Source of the DNA: Celeribacter litoreus
Lineage (GTDB): Bacteria; Pseudomonadota; Alphaproteobacteria; Rhodobacterales; Rhodobacteraceae
DNA: 64,000 nucleotides
Direction: 5' to 3'
Assembly: GCF_020165855.1 (NCBI RefSeq)
Contig: NZ_JAIUFY010000005.1
Coordinates: 1,033,403-1,097,402 of the forward strand
Below, in pieces: positions 16,223-23,726 of the stretch. The translations under genes and the position numbers were made by a program. The notes beneath the pieces were generated by a model, which saw only the letters and a list, made by a program, of their open reading frames with translations, was not told the origin of the DNA and searched no databases. Numbering within the stretch: position 1 is the stretch's first letter; every line of letters begins with the position of its first letter.

Positions 16223-16912
16223 TCACCAATTGTAATCCGGCATGTCCCAGTCCTTGATCACCGCCTTCTGGTTGGCTTTGTACTGGGCAAAGTTTTCGGC
16301 GTATTTGTTGGCCCCTTCGGCTTCACCCTTGCGGATGATCTGCTTGAGTTCCATGAACCCATGCAAAAGCGCCTCGGGCCGCGGCATGCAGCCCGCGATG
16401 TAGAGATCGACGGGCAGGTAATCGTCGAGTCGTTTGATCGTGTTGTAGCTGTCCCAATACATCCCGCCGTTGATGGTGCAGGAGCCGAGGCCCATCACGT
16501 ATTTCGGCTGCGGCATCTGCTCATAGGCGCGGATGGCGCGTTTGAGGGTTTTGACCGAGAGATAGCCAGAGATCACGAGGAGGTTCGCCTGACGCGGGGT
16601 CGGGCGCCACTGGATACCGTAGCGGTAGGCGTCAAAGCGGGGCGTCATCAGAGGGCGCATTTCAATCGCGCCGCAGCCCGTGCCAAAGCCCAAAATCCAG
16701 AGCGAGTTGGACCGCGCCCAGTTGTAGAAATCTTCTACGATTTTCGAATAGGCCTTCGGATGCACCTTCGGCTGCGCTTCGCAGAAGTAGTCGCGGAGCG
16801 GCTCAATCTCGATTTCCTGCCCGTCGGGGGTGGTCACTTTGCGCGGGCGAAGCTCTTCGCGCAGGGGGACTTCTTTGTTCTTTTTGAGAAACTTGTCGTC
16901 AACGTCTTCCAT
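16223..16912 (-). CDS. Complex I 20-kDa (NuoB)-like iron-sulfur subunit with altered N2 ligands
   Basis: A 229-residue subunit that would carry the terminal N2-like [4Fe-4S] cluster. NuoB landmarks: GCGAIEM (79-85), GSCTINGGMYW (143-153) and PVDLYIAGCMPRPEAL (167-182). Canonical NuoB has two adjacent cysteines before xxEM; here the first is C80 and the second is Gly81, while C145 and C175 match the other two ligands. Hydrogenase-type homologues have CxxC instead, also not seen. The cluster would thus have three protein cysteines or an unusual fourth ligand. The N-terminal 45 residues are charged and include an extra C44. A 10-base gap separates it from the NuoH-like gene. Confidence 0.87.
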   Translation of the reverse strand: MEDVDDKFLKKNKEVPLREELRPRKVTTPDGQEIEIEPLRDYFCEAQPKVHPKAYSKIVEDFYNWARSNSLWILGFGTGCGAIEMRPLMTPRFDAYRYGIQWRPTPRQANLLVISGYLSVKTLKRAIRAYEQMPQPKYVMGLGSCTINGGMYWDSYNTIKRLDDYLPVDLYIAGCMPRPEALLHGFMELKQIIRKGEAEGANKYAENFAQYKANQKAVIKDWDMPDYNW

Positions 16913-16922
16913 GGTCTCACCC

Positions 16923-17840
16923 TCACACGGTCAGGATGGCGAGGACGCCAATCGGCAGCCCCCATTTGAGGAAAAAGCGGATGCTCTGCTCAACGCGGAA
17001 ACGCGGGTGCACGACGCCGATGACGACGGACACCATGTAGAGGCAGAACACTTTGATTGCGAACTCGGCCCAGGAGGTGGCGCCTCCGAAGAACAGGTTC
17101 ATGTAGATGACGGTTTTCGCGACCGGAAACAGCACGCGGTTCGTCTGCATCAGCGCCAGATAAGAGGAGTGGTATTCCGTCGGCGGGCCGATCGGAATTT
17201 CCTGCGGCGCGATCACCACGTCAAACGGAGAGCGCATCATGGTGCCCACAAAGGCAACCATAGCGGCGACAGTGGCGAGCGGGTTGGTGAACACGGTCCA
17301 GTTGAAGATGGAGCCCTGCTGCGCGGCGACGATTTCGGTGATGTCGAGCGTCTGATACTGGAGCGACAGAGCATAGACCCCAAGGGCGAGCGGTAGCTCG
17401 GCCATGGTCACTTGCGATAGGCCACGCGAGACGCCGATGGCGCTGTGGGGATGCCCGCTCTCGCCCGCGCCGAGGGCCATGCCCAGCGTGCCGAAGAAGA
17501 TGAAGTAGAGCGCGAGGATCAGGTCACCTGCGTAGGAAAAGTTTTGGTGCCATTCGGAGCCGTAGATCGTCGGAACGAACAACAGTAGGCCCACACCGCC
17601 CGTGAGACGAAACACTGGCCCGAGATAGAACATCACGCCGTGGGTGATTTTGGACCGCAGGGCGATGTTCTTGGCGAGGTCGATGTAGTTTTGCCAGACA
17701 GGGATGCCGTAGCGCCCTCCGACCCGCGCGCCGATCTTGCGCACGACGGCGGTCATCACCATCCCGTAGTTGATGACGATGAAGAGCGTCAGGAGGGCAT
17801 AGGCCACTTGGACCCATTCGAAGTTCGGAAGCGAATTCAT
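16923..17840 (-). CDS. NuoH-like membrane subunit
   Basis: A 305-residue protein with about eight membrane helices, of the NuoH/MbhM/EchB family that joins the peripheral redox arm to the ion-pumping arm. The family's charged loops appear as RSPFDVVIAPQEIPIGPPTEYHSS in the middle-to-late part, corresponding to the NuoH loop near the quinone tunnel entrance. It overlaps the fused antiporter gene by 4 bases. In the archaeal Mbx/MBS operon the corresponding subunit also lies between the MrpD-like and the NuoB-like genes. Confidence 0.87.
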   Translation of the reverse strand: MNSLPNFEWVQVAYALLTLFIVINYGMVMTAVVRKIGARVGGRYGIPVWQNYIDLAKNIALRSKITHGVMFYLGPVFRLTGGVGLLLFVPTIYGSEWHQNFSYAGDLILALYFIFFGTLGMALGAGESGHPHSAIGVSRGLSQVTMAELPLALGVYALSLQYQTLDITEIVAAQQGSIFNWTVFTNPLATVAAMVAFVGTMMRSPFDVVIAPQEIPIGPPTEYHSSYLALMQTNRVLFPVAKTVIYMNLFFGGATSWAEFAIKVFCLYMVSVVIGVVHPRFRVEQSIRFFLKWGLPIGVLAILTV

Positions 17841-20800
17841 GACAGGCCTCCCATGGCGATCAGGTAGACGGCAATGACGAAGAAAAGCAGTTGCACGGCG
17901 TAGGTCTGGCCGTTGCCTGTGTAGAGTTTGCGGGTGAAGTCCGCGGTGCCGTGGAGCATGTTCGAGACGCCGCTCCAGAAGCTCGTTGCGACAGGCGTTT
18001 CAAGGAACCCCATGGCCTTGCGGTATGGCGCAAAGAAGTTCCACGCAAAGTGCGTTGTCTGCGGTTTGAACGGGCGTTCGGCGGAGAAGACGATGTTGAA
18101 CTGCTTCACCTTCTGCGCGTTGTGGTTCATCCAGATGAGCAGGATGAAGACGACCACAAACACCGTGGCGATGACGCCCCAGATCGCGACGGGGTTCCAT
18201 GTGCCGTATTGGCTATCGACGATCTTGCCGGTCCAGACGAGCGGCGTATCCCCGAAGAGCGTGCCGATATAGCTGTCCACACGGCGCAAGATCATGCCGG
18301 GCAGGATCGCGAAGGACAGAAGGAAGCCCACGAAAAGCATCTGCGGCAGGAGGATCCAGAACGGAGCTTCTTTCGTGAGGCGCAACTCGTCTTTGAGTTG
18401 GCCGAGGAAGATCGTGTGGATCAGGCGGAACAGGTAGAGGAAGCCGACCGGACCCGCCATGAAGATCAGGATCATCGGCAGACGCAGGTCCGTGGACATG
18501 ATCGCGTTGTAGAAAATCCAGCGGCCCCCGAAACCGGAGAGCGGCGGGACGCCAGACATGGCGATGATGCCGACGAGCACGGAGACGAAGGTGAAGGGCA
18601 TGAGGGTGATCAGCCCGCCCATTTTGTACATGAGCTTCGTATGCGTGCGCTCTTTGACGCCGCCGACGGCGAGGAAGAGCATGCTTTTGTAGACGAAGTG
18701 GTTGATCGCGAACATGAGCGCGAGGAGCCATCCGAGGTGGTTCATGAGCGCGAGGCCAAAGACCGCATAGCCCATTTGCGAGATGGAGCTGTAGGCGAGC
18801 AGGCGTTTGGCATCCTCTTGGAAGGCAGAGAGCACCGCGCCGATGAAGGCGGAGAGTGCCCCGAGCCAGACGAGCACGATGGTGAGATCAACACCAAAGA
18901 GCTCCTGCCGCCCCATTTCCATCAGGAGAACGAAGAGACCGAACAAACCGGCTTTGAGCAGGATACCGGAGACCATCGGCGACACATCCGTCTCTGCCTC
19001 TGCGTGTGCGCCGGGGAGCCAGATGTGGAGGCCCATGACGGCGGTTTTCGTCAGGAAACCTGCGGCGAGGAGGACGAAGACATAGGGGGCGATCCTGGAC
19101 GGAACTTCGGACAGGTTCTCGATGGGAAAAGTCGGAGCGCCGTTTGCGGCAATGGCAAACCCTGCAAGGAGGGCAAAGGCCCCGCCGAGCGAGAAGGTGA
19201 TGTAAGAGAGCGCATGAGGCTCGCTATCCTGTCCGCGCAGGATGAGGAAATAGCTGCCAACCGTCAGGAATTCCCAAGCTGCGAAGAACTGGAAACTTGT
19301 CTCGGACGTCACGAGTAGGCCCATACCGGCGAACATCAGAAGAGCTGGCGTGTAGAAACCCATCCGACGCCCTGTTGCATGGAACGAGGCCAGCAAGAGG
19401 ATCGCGCCCCCCAAGACCATGATGATCAGGAAGACGTAGCGGAGTGGATCGAGGCCGTTTTTCGTCACCGCAAACCAGAACACGAGACCTGCGATGGCGA
19501 GGACGTTCTTGATCCGCGCGGGCAGGATGTCGAGTGGCAGGAACAGAAGGGCGAAGAGCAGGGGAACGAGTGTGATTAAGTTCTCTTGACCCGACAGGTT
19601 GCCCCAAACCCAGCTCACAGCGATTGCCAGCGCGGCGGCGATAAGTGCGATGGCCTCACCCGTCAGAGAAATATGGAGGCTATGCCCACTGCTGCGTTTG
19701 AGCGCCATCCCGAACCACCGAAAGAGCACAGTGGCCTCAATGAGCGCAGCGATGAGGAAGACGGCCATGAGGCTGTAGGCGCCATCGGTCGCGAGGACAT
19801 GCACGAAGGACCATTTCGCGTAGAAGGCGGGGAAGGGCGGCAGGCCCGTCAGCATCGCGATGAAGACGGCAAACAGAACCACAAGCACAGGGTTTTCCCG
19901 CAGCGCGGCCCAATCGGACAGGTCGCGCGCTTTCACCATGCCGGAGAGCCAGAAGAGGCCCGCCTTCGCAATCGCATGCGACACGAGAAGCCCACCGGCA
20001 ATGTAGAGGAAGCTGTCGCCCAGACGATCCGCGAACCCGATGACGAGCAGGATGAGACCGATCTGACCGACAGAGCTATATCCGAGCAGGCGGCGATCAT
20101 GTGTCTGCGCGAGGGCAAGAAGGTTCGCGCCGACAAAGGTCACGATGCCAATCCCAGCGGCGAGCAGGGCCCAATCGGGACCAGCCATGGCGAGAACTTT
20201 GTAGACCGCAAAGAGGGCTGCGCTGCCGGAGGCGGCGGAGAAGATGGCGGAAAACCCGGGATGGGCGGATTCATAGATGTCGAGCGCCCAGCCGTTCGCG
20301 GGGAAGGGTTTGAGTTCGAGGATCAGCGCGATCAACACGAGGAACATGGCAAGCGACGCGCCATTCGCGCCCATCGGGACTTCGGAGATGTCGTCGATAT
20401 TGAGCGAGCCGTTGGCGTGGTAGGTAAAGATTATGCCAATCAAGAGTAGGATCGAGATGACCTGCGACACGACGAGGTATTTGAACCCAGCGGCTAAGGC
20501 GCGCGTGTCTTTGGAGAGCAGCACGAGGCCCGCCGTCGCGATCACGATCAGTTCGAGGAAAACGAACATATTGAACAGGTCTCGGGTCATGATGAGGCCC
20601 GAAAGCGCCATGATGAGGACGAGCAGCACCGCCATGGCGCGTCGCCCGAGGCGGAGAAGATCTCGGCGCATGAAGAACGCAGAAAGGAGACCCGTGAGCG
20701 TCACGACCGAGGTCAACGCGGCTTCGGCAATGCCCGTCCGGAGATTGATGGCGAAGGGCGGTTTCGCCCCTGCCGTGAGCATTTCGACGGGGTCAGTTTG

Positions 20801-20962
20801 ACCCGAGGCGAGCGCGACGGTCCATGACAGGGCAACGAAGGCCATGACAGCCAGCGCGCCAACGGTTGTGTGAAAGGCCGCCCGTTCTGAGGTCTCGCGC
20901 AAAAGCCCGAGAAGGAAGGCCGCACCTAGACCTGCGGCGAGGATGAGGAGAGGATTTACCAT
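17837..20962 (-). CDS. Tandem-fused MrpD/NuoN-NuoM-like antiporter subunits, double length
   Basis: A 1041-residue membrane protein made of two proton-antiporter (Proton_antipo_M) units. Unit 1 (about 1-500) has E137 in TM5 and K218 in TM7, but the central TM8 Lys position is Ser247; K333 is in TM12. Unit 2 (about 505-890) keeps E564, K639, K670 and K759. A C-terminal part (about 890-1041) has a helix at 925-945, a polar stretch and a final helix at 1022-1038. Archaeal Mbx/MBS operons encode two adjacent MrpD paralogues (H and H') here; I see a fusion of them, with no internal stop. It overlaps the MrpC-like gene by 7 bases. It should translocate H+ or Na+. Confidence 0.9.
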   Translation of the reverse strand: MVNPLLILAAGLGAAFLLGLLRETSERAAFHTTVGALAVMAFVALSWTVALASGQTDPVEMLTAGAKPPFAINLRTGIAEAALTSVVTLTGLLSAFFMRRDLLRLGRRAMAVLLVLIMALSGLIMTRDLFNMFVFLELIVIATAGLVLLSKDTRALAAGFKYLVVSQVISILLLIGIIFTYHANGSLNIDDISEVPMGANGASLAMFLVLIALILELKPFPANGWALDIYESAHPGFSAIFSAASGSAALFAVYKVLAMAGPDWALLAAGIGIVTFVGANLLALAQTHDRRLLGYSSVGQIGLILLVIGFADRLGDSFLYIAGGLLVSHAIAKAGLFWLSGMVKARDLSDWAALRENPVLVVLFAVFIAMLTGLPPFPAFYAKWSFVHVLATDGAYSLMAVFLIAALIEATVLFRWFGMALKRSSGHSLHISLTGEAIALIAAALAIAVSWVWGNLSGQENLITLVPLLFALLFLPLDILPARIKNVLAIAGLVFWFAVTKNGLDPLRYVFLIIMVLGGAILLLASFHATGRRMGFYTPALLMFAGMGLLVTSETSFQFFAAWEFLTVGSYFLILRGQDSEPHALSYITFSLGGAFALLAGFAIAANGAPTFPIENLSEVPSRIAPYVFVLLAAGFLTKTAVMGLHIWLPGAHAEAETDVSPMVSGILLKAGLFGLFVLLMEMGRQELFGVDLTIVLVWLGALSAFIGAVLSAFQEDAKRLLAYSSISQMGYAVFGLALMNHLGWLLALMFAINHFVYKSMLFLAVGGVKERTHTKLMYKMGGLITLMPFTFVSVLVGIIAMSGVPPLSGFGGRWIFYNAIMSTDLRLPMILIFMAGPVGFLYLFRLIHTIFLGQLKDELRLTKEAPFWILLPQMLFVGFLLSFAILPGMILRRVDSYIGTLFGDTPLVWTGKIVDSQYGTWNPVAIWGVIATVFVVVFILLIWMNHNAQKVKQFNIVFSAERPFKPQTTHFAWNFFAPYRKAMGFLETPVATSFWSGVSNMLHGTADFTRKLYTGNGQTYAVQLLFFVIAVYLIAMGGLS

Positions 20963-21315
20963 TTCAGCTCCGTAAAATCAGAGATGTCGAGGCTCCCGCG
21001 GGCGCGGAACAGCCGGTAGGCATATGCGAGCATGAGGGCGGTGACCCCGAGGCCGATGACGATGGCTGTGAGGACGAGGGCCTGTGGGACCGGATCGGTG
21101 ATCCGTTCGGCGGCAGATGCAACGGGGATCGTGTCGAGGATCGGGGCTTCGCGTCCGGGGAGATAGCCGACCGCCACGAGCACGAGGTTCACGCCTGTGC
21201 TGGCTATCGTGAAGCTCACAATCATGCGCAGGATATTGCGATTGCTCAGCGCGCCGTAGAGGCCGAGGAAGATCAGGGCAAAGCCCGTGGCGAGAGAGAT
21301 TTGAACGAGGGTCAT
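20956..21315 (-). CDS. mrpC: MrpC/NuoK-like antiporter subunit
   Basis: A 119-residue protein with three membrane helices, the NuoK/MnhC fold. The family pattern is clear near the third helix: TDPVPQALVLTAIVIG (about 77-92). The position between the MnhB-like and MrpD-like genes is that of mrpC in Mrp operons and of mbhG/mbxG in archaeal complexes. It overlaps both neighbours (4 and 7 bases). Confidence 0.9.
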   Translation of the reverse strand: MTLVQISLATGFALIFLGLYGALSNRNILRMIVSFTIASTGVNLVLVAVGYLPGREAPILDTIPVASAAERITDPVPQALVLTAIVIGLGVTALMLAYAYRLFRARGSLDISDFTELKW

Positions 21316-22019
21316 TCTGCGTCCTCCGTCTCTTCGAGAGATGTCAGGATAGAGGAGAATTCCGCCCCGACCTTGAGACCCACGAGCACATAGATCAGCG
21401 GGATGGCTCCTGCGGAGAAGATCGATCCGAAGGTGCCAAGCGGCAGGATCTTGTTGTCGAGGAAGCCACCGGCAAAGAGCAGCCCGAGAAGACCGAGGAT
21501 GACGTAGGTCAGGCCCGCGGAGCTTTCGATTTTCGAGATCAGGCCATGTGAGAAGCGTTCAGCGGGATCAGCGAGCAGCATAAGCAGCATCGCGGAGGCG
21601 ACAATCGCCCCGCCTTGGAACCCGCCGCCGGGGGTCAGGTGCCCGTTAATGAAGACATAAGCGCCGAAGAGCAGGATCACAGGCACAAGCATCCGCGCGC
21701 CGGTCTGGAGCAACTCACCCGAGGGCAGGCCTCCTGCGCCTGCATGGGCGGAGGGGGCTTTGGACTGCGACAGCACAAGGCCGACGATGGCTGCGGTCAG
21801 GAACAGGACAGTGACTTCCCCGAGCGTATCAAGCCCGCGATAGGTCACGATAATCGCCGTCACGATGTTCTGAGCACCAGTTTCAGGAACGGTTTGATCC
21901 GCGTAATAGCTTGCTGTGAGATTTAGGCTGGCGTCGGGCGTGTAGCTGCTGAAGAGAGCGAAGAAGACGGTCCCGAGGAGTGCAACGAGCACCAATGGAA
22001 TGGCCATGCGTGTTGTCAT
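21312..22019 (-). CDS. MbhE/MnhB-like fused antiporter subunit
   Basis: A 235-residue membrane protein in two parts. Residues 1 to about 95 resemble the MbhE-type segment (NIVTAIIVTYRGLDTLGEVT near 51-70). Residues about 100-235 are MnhB-like (GAYVFINGHLTPGGGFQGGA near 119-138). In standard Mrp operons these sit at the end of MrpA and in MrpB; in archaeal Mbh they are separate genes E and F. It overlaps both neighbours by 4 bases. It belongs to the ion-translocating arm. Confidence 0.87.
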   Translation of the reverse strand: MTTRMAIPLVLVALLGTVFFALFSSYTPDASLNLTASYYADQTVPETGAQNIVTAIIVTYRGLDTLGEVTVLFLTAAIVGLVLSQSKAPSAHAGAGGLPSGELLQTGARMLVPVILLFGAYVFINGHLTPGGGFQGGAIVASAMLLMLLADPAERFSHGLISKIESSAGLTYVILGLLGLLFAGGFLDNKILPLGTFGSIFSAGAIPLIYVLVGLKVGAEFSSILTSLEETEDAE

Positions 22020-22267
22020 TGTGTGCCCTCCCGACGGATGCGGCCCATCACGAAGATGAACAGGAACGTGGTGAGGCCGGAGCCGATGGCGGCCTCGGTC
22101 ATGGCGACGTCTGGCGCGGCGAGGAGCAGGAACATCACGGAGGCGAAGAGCGACACGAGGCCCGCCGCGAGCACGGCGACGAGTGTCGATCTGGCGAGCA
22201 GGGCGAGCACGGCGGCGGAGAGTGATGCGAGCGCAAGCACCGCGCCGAGGATGGTGAGGCCGATCAT
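22016..22267 (-). CDS. MbhD-like small antiporter subunit (DUF4040)
   Basis: An 83-residue, three-helix protein. The start at 22267 (MIGLTILGAV) gives a 4-base ATGA overlap with the mrpG stop; the longer frame upstream is not needed. The conserved segment AAPDVAMTEAAIGSGLTT (about 49-66) is the hallmark of the MrpA C-terminal domain/MbhD family. Its appearance as a separate small gene fits the archaeal Mbh/Mbx-like layout, not a stand-alone Mrp antiporter with a large MrpA. Confidence 0.87.
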   Translation of the reverse strand: MIGLTILGAVLALASLSAAVLALLARSTLVAVLAAGLVSLFASVMFLLLAAPDVAMTEAAIGSGLTTFLFIFVMGRIRREGTQ

Positions 22268-22602
22268 GTCAGGTCCTCCATGTCGCGGGACAGGTAATCT
22301 GCATCGCCTTTTGGACGGACACCGGCGCGATGGGCGGCGCGGGCGAGGACCTGTGAGGACAGCGGGTTGGTAAACATCAGGAAGAGCATGATGAGCAACA
22401 GTTTGATCGCCCACGACGGCTCGATGAGCGCGGTGCCGACGAGGACGAGCAGCGTGCCGAGGGTGGTGGCTTTCGTGCCCGCCTGAATACGGTTGTAGAC
22501 GTCAGGCATCCGCACGAGGCCGAGGCCTCCTAGCGCGAGGAAAGCGGCGCCGGTCACGAAAACGAATGCGCCTAGAGTGTCGAGAAAACCGGAGAGGATC
22601 AT
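22264..22602 (-). CDS. mrpG: Mrp antiporter subunit MrpG
   Basis: A 112-residue protein with three helices and the MrpG/MbhC signature GLVRMPDVYNRIQAGTK (about 27-43), followed by TLGTLLVLVG. The C-terminal 30 residues are polar and cytosolic. It overlaps mrpF and the DUF4040 gene by 4 bases each. It is a structural part of the multi-subunit cation/proton antiporter arm. Confidence 0.9.
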   Translation of the reverse strand: MILSGFLDTLGAFVFVTGAAFLALGGLGLVRMPDVYNRIQAGTKATTLGTLLVLVGTALIEPSWAIKLLLIMLFLMFTNPLSSQVLARAAHRAGVRPKGDADYLSRDMEDLT

Positions 22603-22862
22603 TCTTCACCTCCTTCGATGTATCTGGCGGCGACGAGGACGCCGAGGAAGGACAGGAGCGCATAGACCAGTGCAACGTCGAGGTAGATTGCCCGCCCGCT
22701 GATGAGGGCGGCGAGGATGATTCCTGTGACGGAGACAATGGTCAGGGCGTCAAAGCCGACAATGCGGTCTGCGGCGGTTGGGCCTTTGAAGAACCGGTAG
22801 CCCGCCATTGCGAAGGTGAGCACCGTGAGGACGCCCGCGAGGATGAGGAACAGATCAGCCAT
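22599..22862 (-). CDS. mrpF: Mrp antiporter subunit MrpF
   Basis: An 87-residue protein with three helices and the MrpF/MbhB motif GPTAADRIVGFDALT (about 27-41). It overlaps mrpE by 8 bases and mrpG by 4. Order E-F-G is that of both Mrp and Mbh/Mbx operons. Confidence 0.9.
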   Translation of the reverse strand: MADLFLILAGVLTVLTFAMAGYRFFKGPTAADRIVGFDALTIVSVTGIILAALISGRAIYLDVALVYALLSFLGVLVAARYIEGGEE

Positions 22863-23406
22863 ACATCACCTCCAGATACCGCTCGAACCCGGCAACGATC
22901 TCTTGTGTGGCTTCGTCTAGGTCGGTGCTCTTGGTGACGACCCAGTGGATGTAGAGAAACTCGCCCTTAATCTCGCAGGTGAGCGTGCCGGGTGTGAGGG
23001 TGATCGCATTCGCGAGCAAAAGCCGCGCCACCGGATCGGTGAGCGTGGTGCGCACTTTGACGATGGCGGGAGAGATGGGGAGCGAGGGTTTCATGACCAG
23101 TGCGGCGAGTGAGAGGTTTGCCTTTACCAGTTCCTTGAGAAAATACCCGATGAATTGGAACGCCGCGAAGATGCCCGCTGGCGCGAGGTTAAAGCCTGAC
23201 AGGAAGGATAAATGCCGCCCGAAGGCCGCCGAGATGACGCCCGCGACGACAAGACCGGACAGGATTGTCGCGAATGACAGAGACGCATTGAGCAAAACCC
23301 AGAAGAGGAACAAAGTCGCGAACAGGCGTAGAGAGACGCCCCCGCTGAGACCGTCTAGGGGCGGCGGCGCAGTTTGACCTTTGTCTGCGAGATGTGTGTC
23401 GCTCAT
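22855..23406 (-). CDS. mrpE: Mrp antiporter subunit MrpE
   Basis: A 183-residue protein, first gene of the 11-kb operon. ATG at 23406 (MSDTHLADKG) was chosen because GGAG lies at a suitable distance upstream; a start at 23436 is possible. The MrpE/MbhA pattern is seen in two N-terminal helices, the LVKANLSLA segment and the C-terminal LANAITLTPGTLTCEI (about 131-146). No separate mrpA gene precedes it, consistent with an Mbx-like complex and not a free Mrp antiporter. Confidence 0.88.
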   Translation of the reverse strand: MSDTHLADKGQTAPPPLDGLSGGVSLRLFATLFLFWVLLNASLSFATILSGLVVAGVISAAFGRHLSFLSGFNLAPAGIFAAFQFIGYFLKELVKANLSLAALVMKPSLPISPAIVKVRTTLTDPVARLLLANAITLTPGTLTCEIKGEFLYIHWVVTKSTDLDEATQEIVAGFERYLEVMYG

Positions 23407-23726
23407 GAGAAGGATCTCCGTTTCTGGCGTGAGCATGCAGGCACCCGTTCGGAGCCGCAGACCTGCGGGTTCGGGTGGCCAAATGTCGGAGCAATTATCG
23501 GGACGAACCCGTTCGGGGTGAGGAGGTTAGCTATGTCTTGGGGACGGTTAGAGCACATATTCAAAGCTGCTTATTTGACTTCGAACAAAGAAACCGTTTT
23601 TTGTGAGGGGCTGGGCGGTTTTTTCTGGCCTTTTGCGGGGTAAAGTTCCCGCAAAACAATAAACCTGCAGTCAGCCCACGCGCGTCGAAAGTTAATTTCT
23701 TTACGGTCATAAAGAAGGTCCGAGCC
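23407..23726. promoter_or_regulatory. Divergent intergenic region upstream of the Mrp-Nuo operon
   Basis: 320 bases without a convincing gene. It must hold the promoter for the Mrp-Nuo operon (leftward) and for the hydroxyacid dehydrogenase (rightward). The half nearer mrpE has nested inverted repeats (23442-23511). An 8/10 match to an FNR box, TTGAC-N4-AACAA, is at 23575-23588. A short 89-residue frame at 23374-23643 has no family features. Confidence 0.5.
23442..23511 (-). repeat. Nested and alternative inverted repeats in the mrpE leader
   Basis: CACCCG (23442-23447) pairs with CGGGTG (23472-23477), enclosing the perfect CCGCAG-AC-CTGCGG (23455-23468). CGGGTTCG (23466-23473) can instead pair with CGAACCCG (23504-23511). 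The two folds share bases, so they exclude each other. ACCCGTTCGG also occurs twice (23443 and 23507). The block lies 36-105 bases before the mrpE start. Confidence 0.5.

Noticed and set aside
14494..16912. A [NiFe] hydrogenase (Mbh or Ech type)
   Set aside because: The large-subunit-like protein lacks the C-terminal CxxC needed for Ni-Fe, and no hyp maturation genes are present.
17891..19318. A 475-codon, Glu/Asp/Arg-rich frame opposite the fused antiporter
   Set aside because: Highly charged, low-complexity translation expected antisense to membrane helices; not a gene.
12201..23406. An ordinary complex I (nuo) operon or ordinary mrp operon
   Set aside because: NuoE, F, G and separate L/M/N/J/K/A genes are missing, gene order differs, and no full-length MrpA is present.
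23374..23643. An 89-codon frame in the divergent region upstream of mrpE
   Set aside because: Overlaps the mrpE start and the hairpin leader; no motif.
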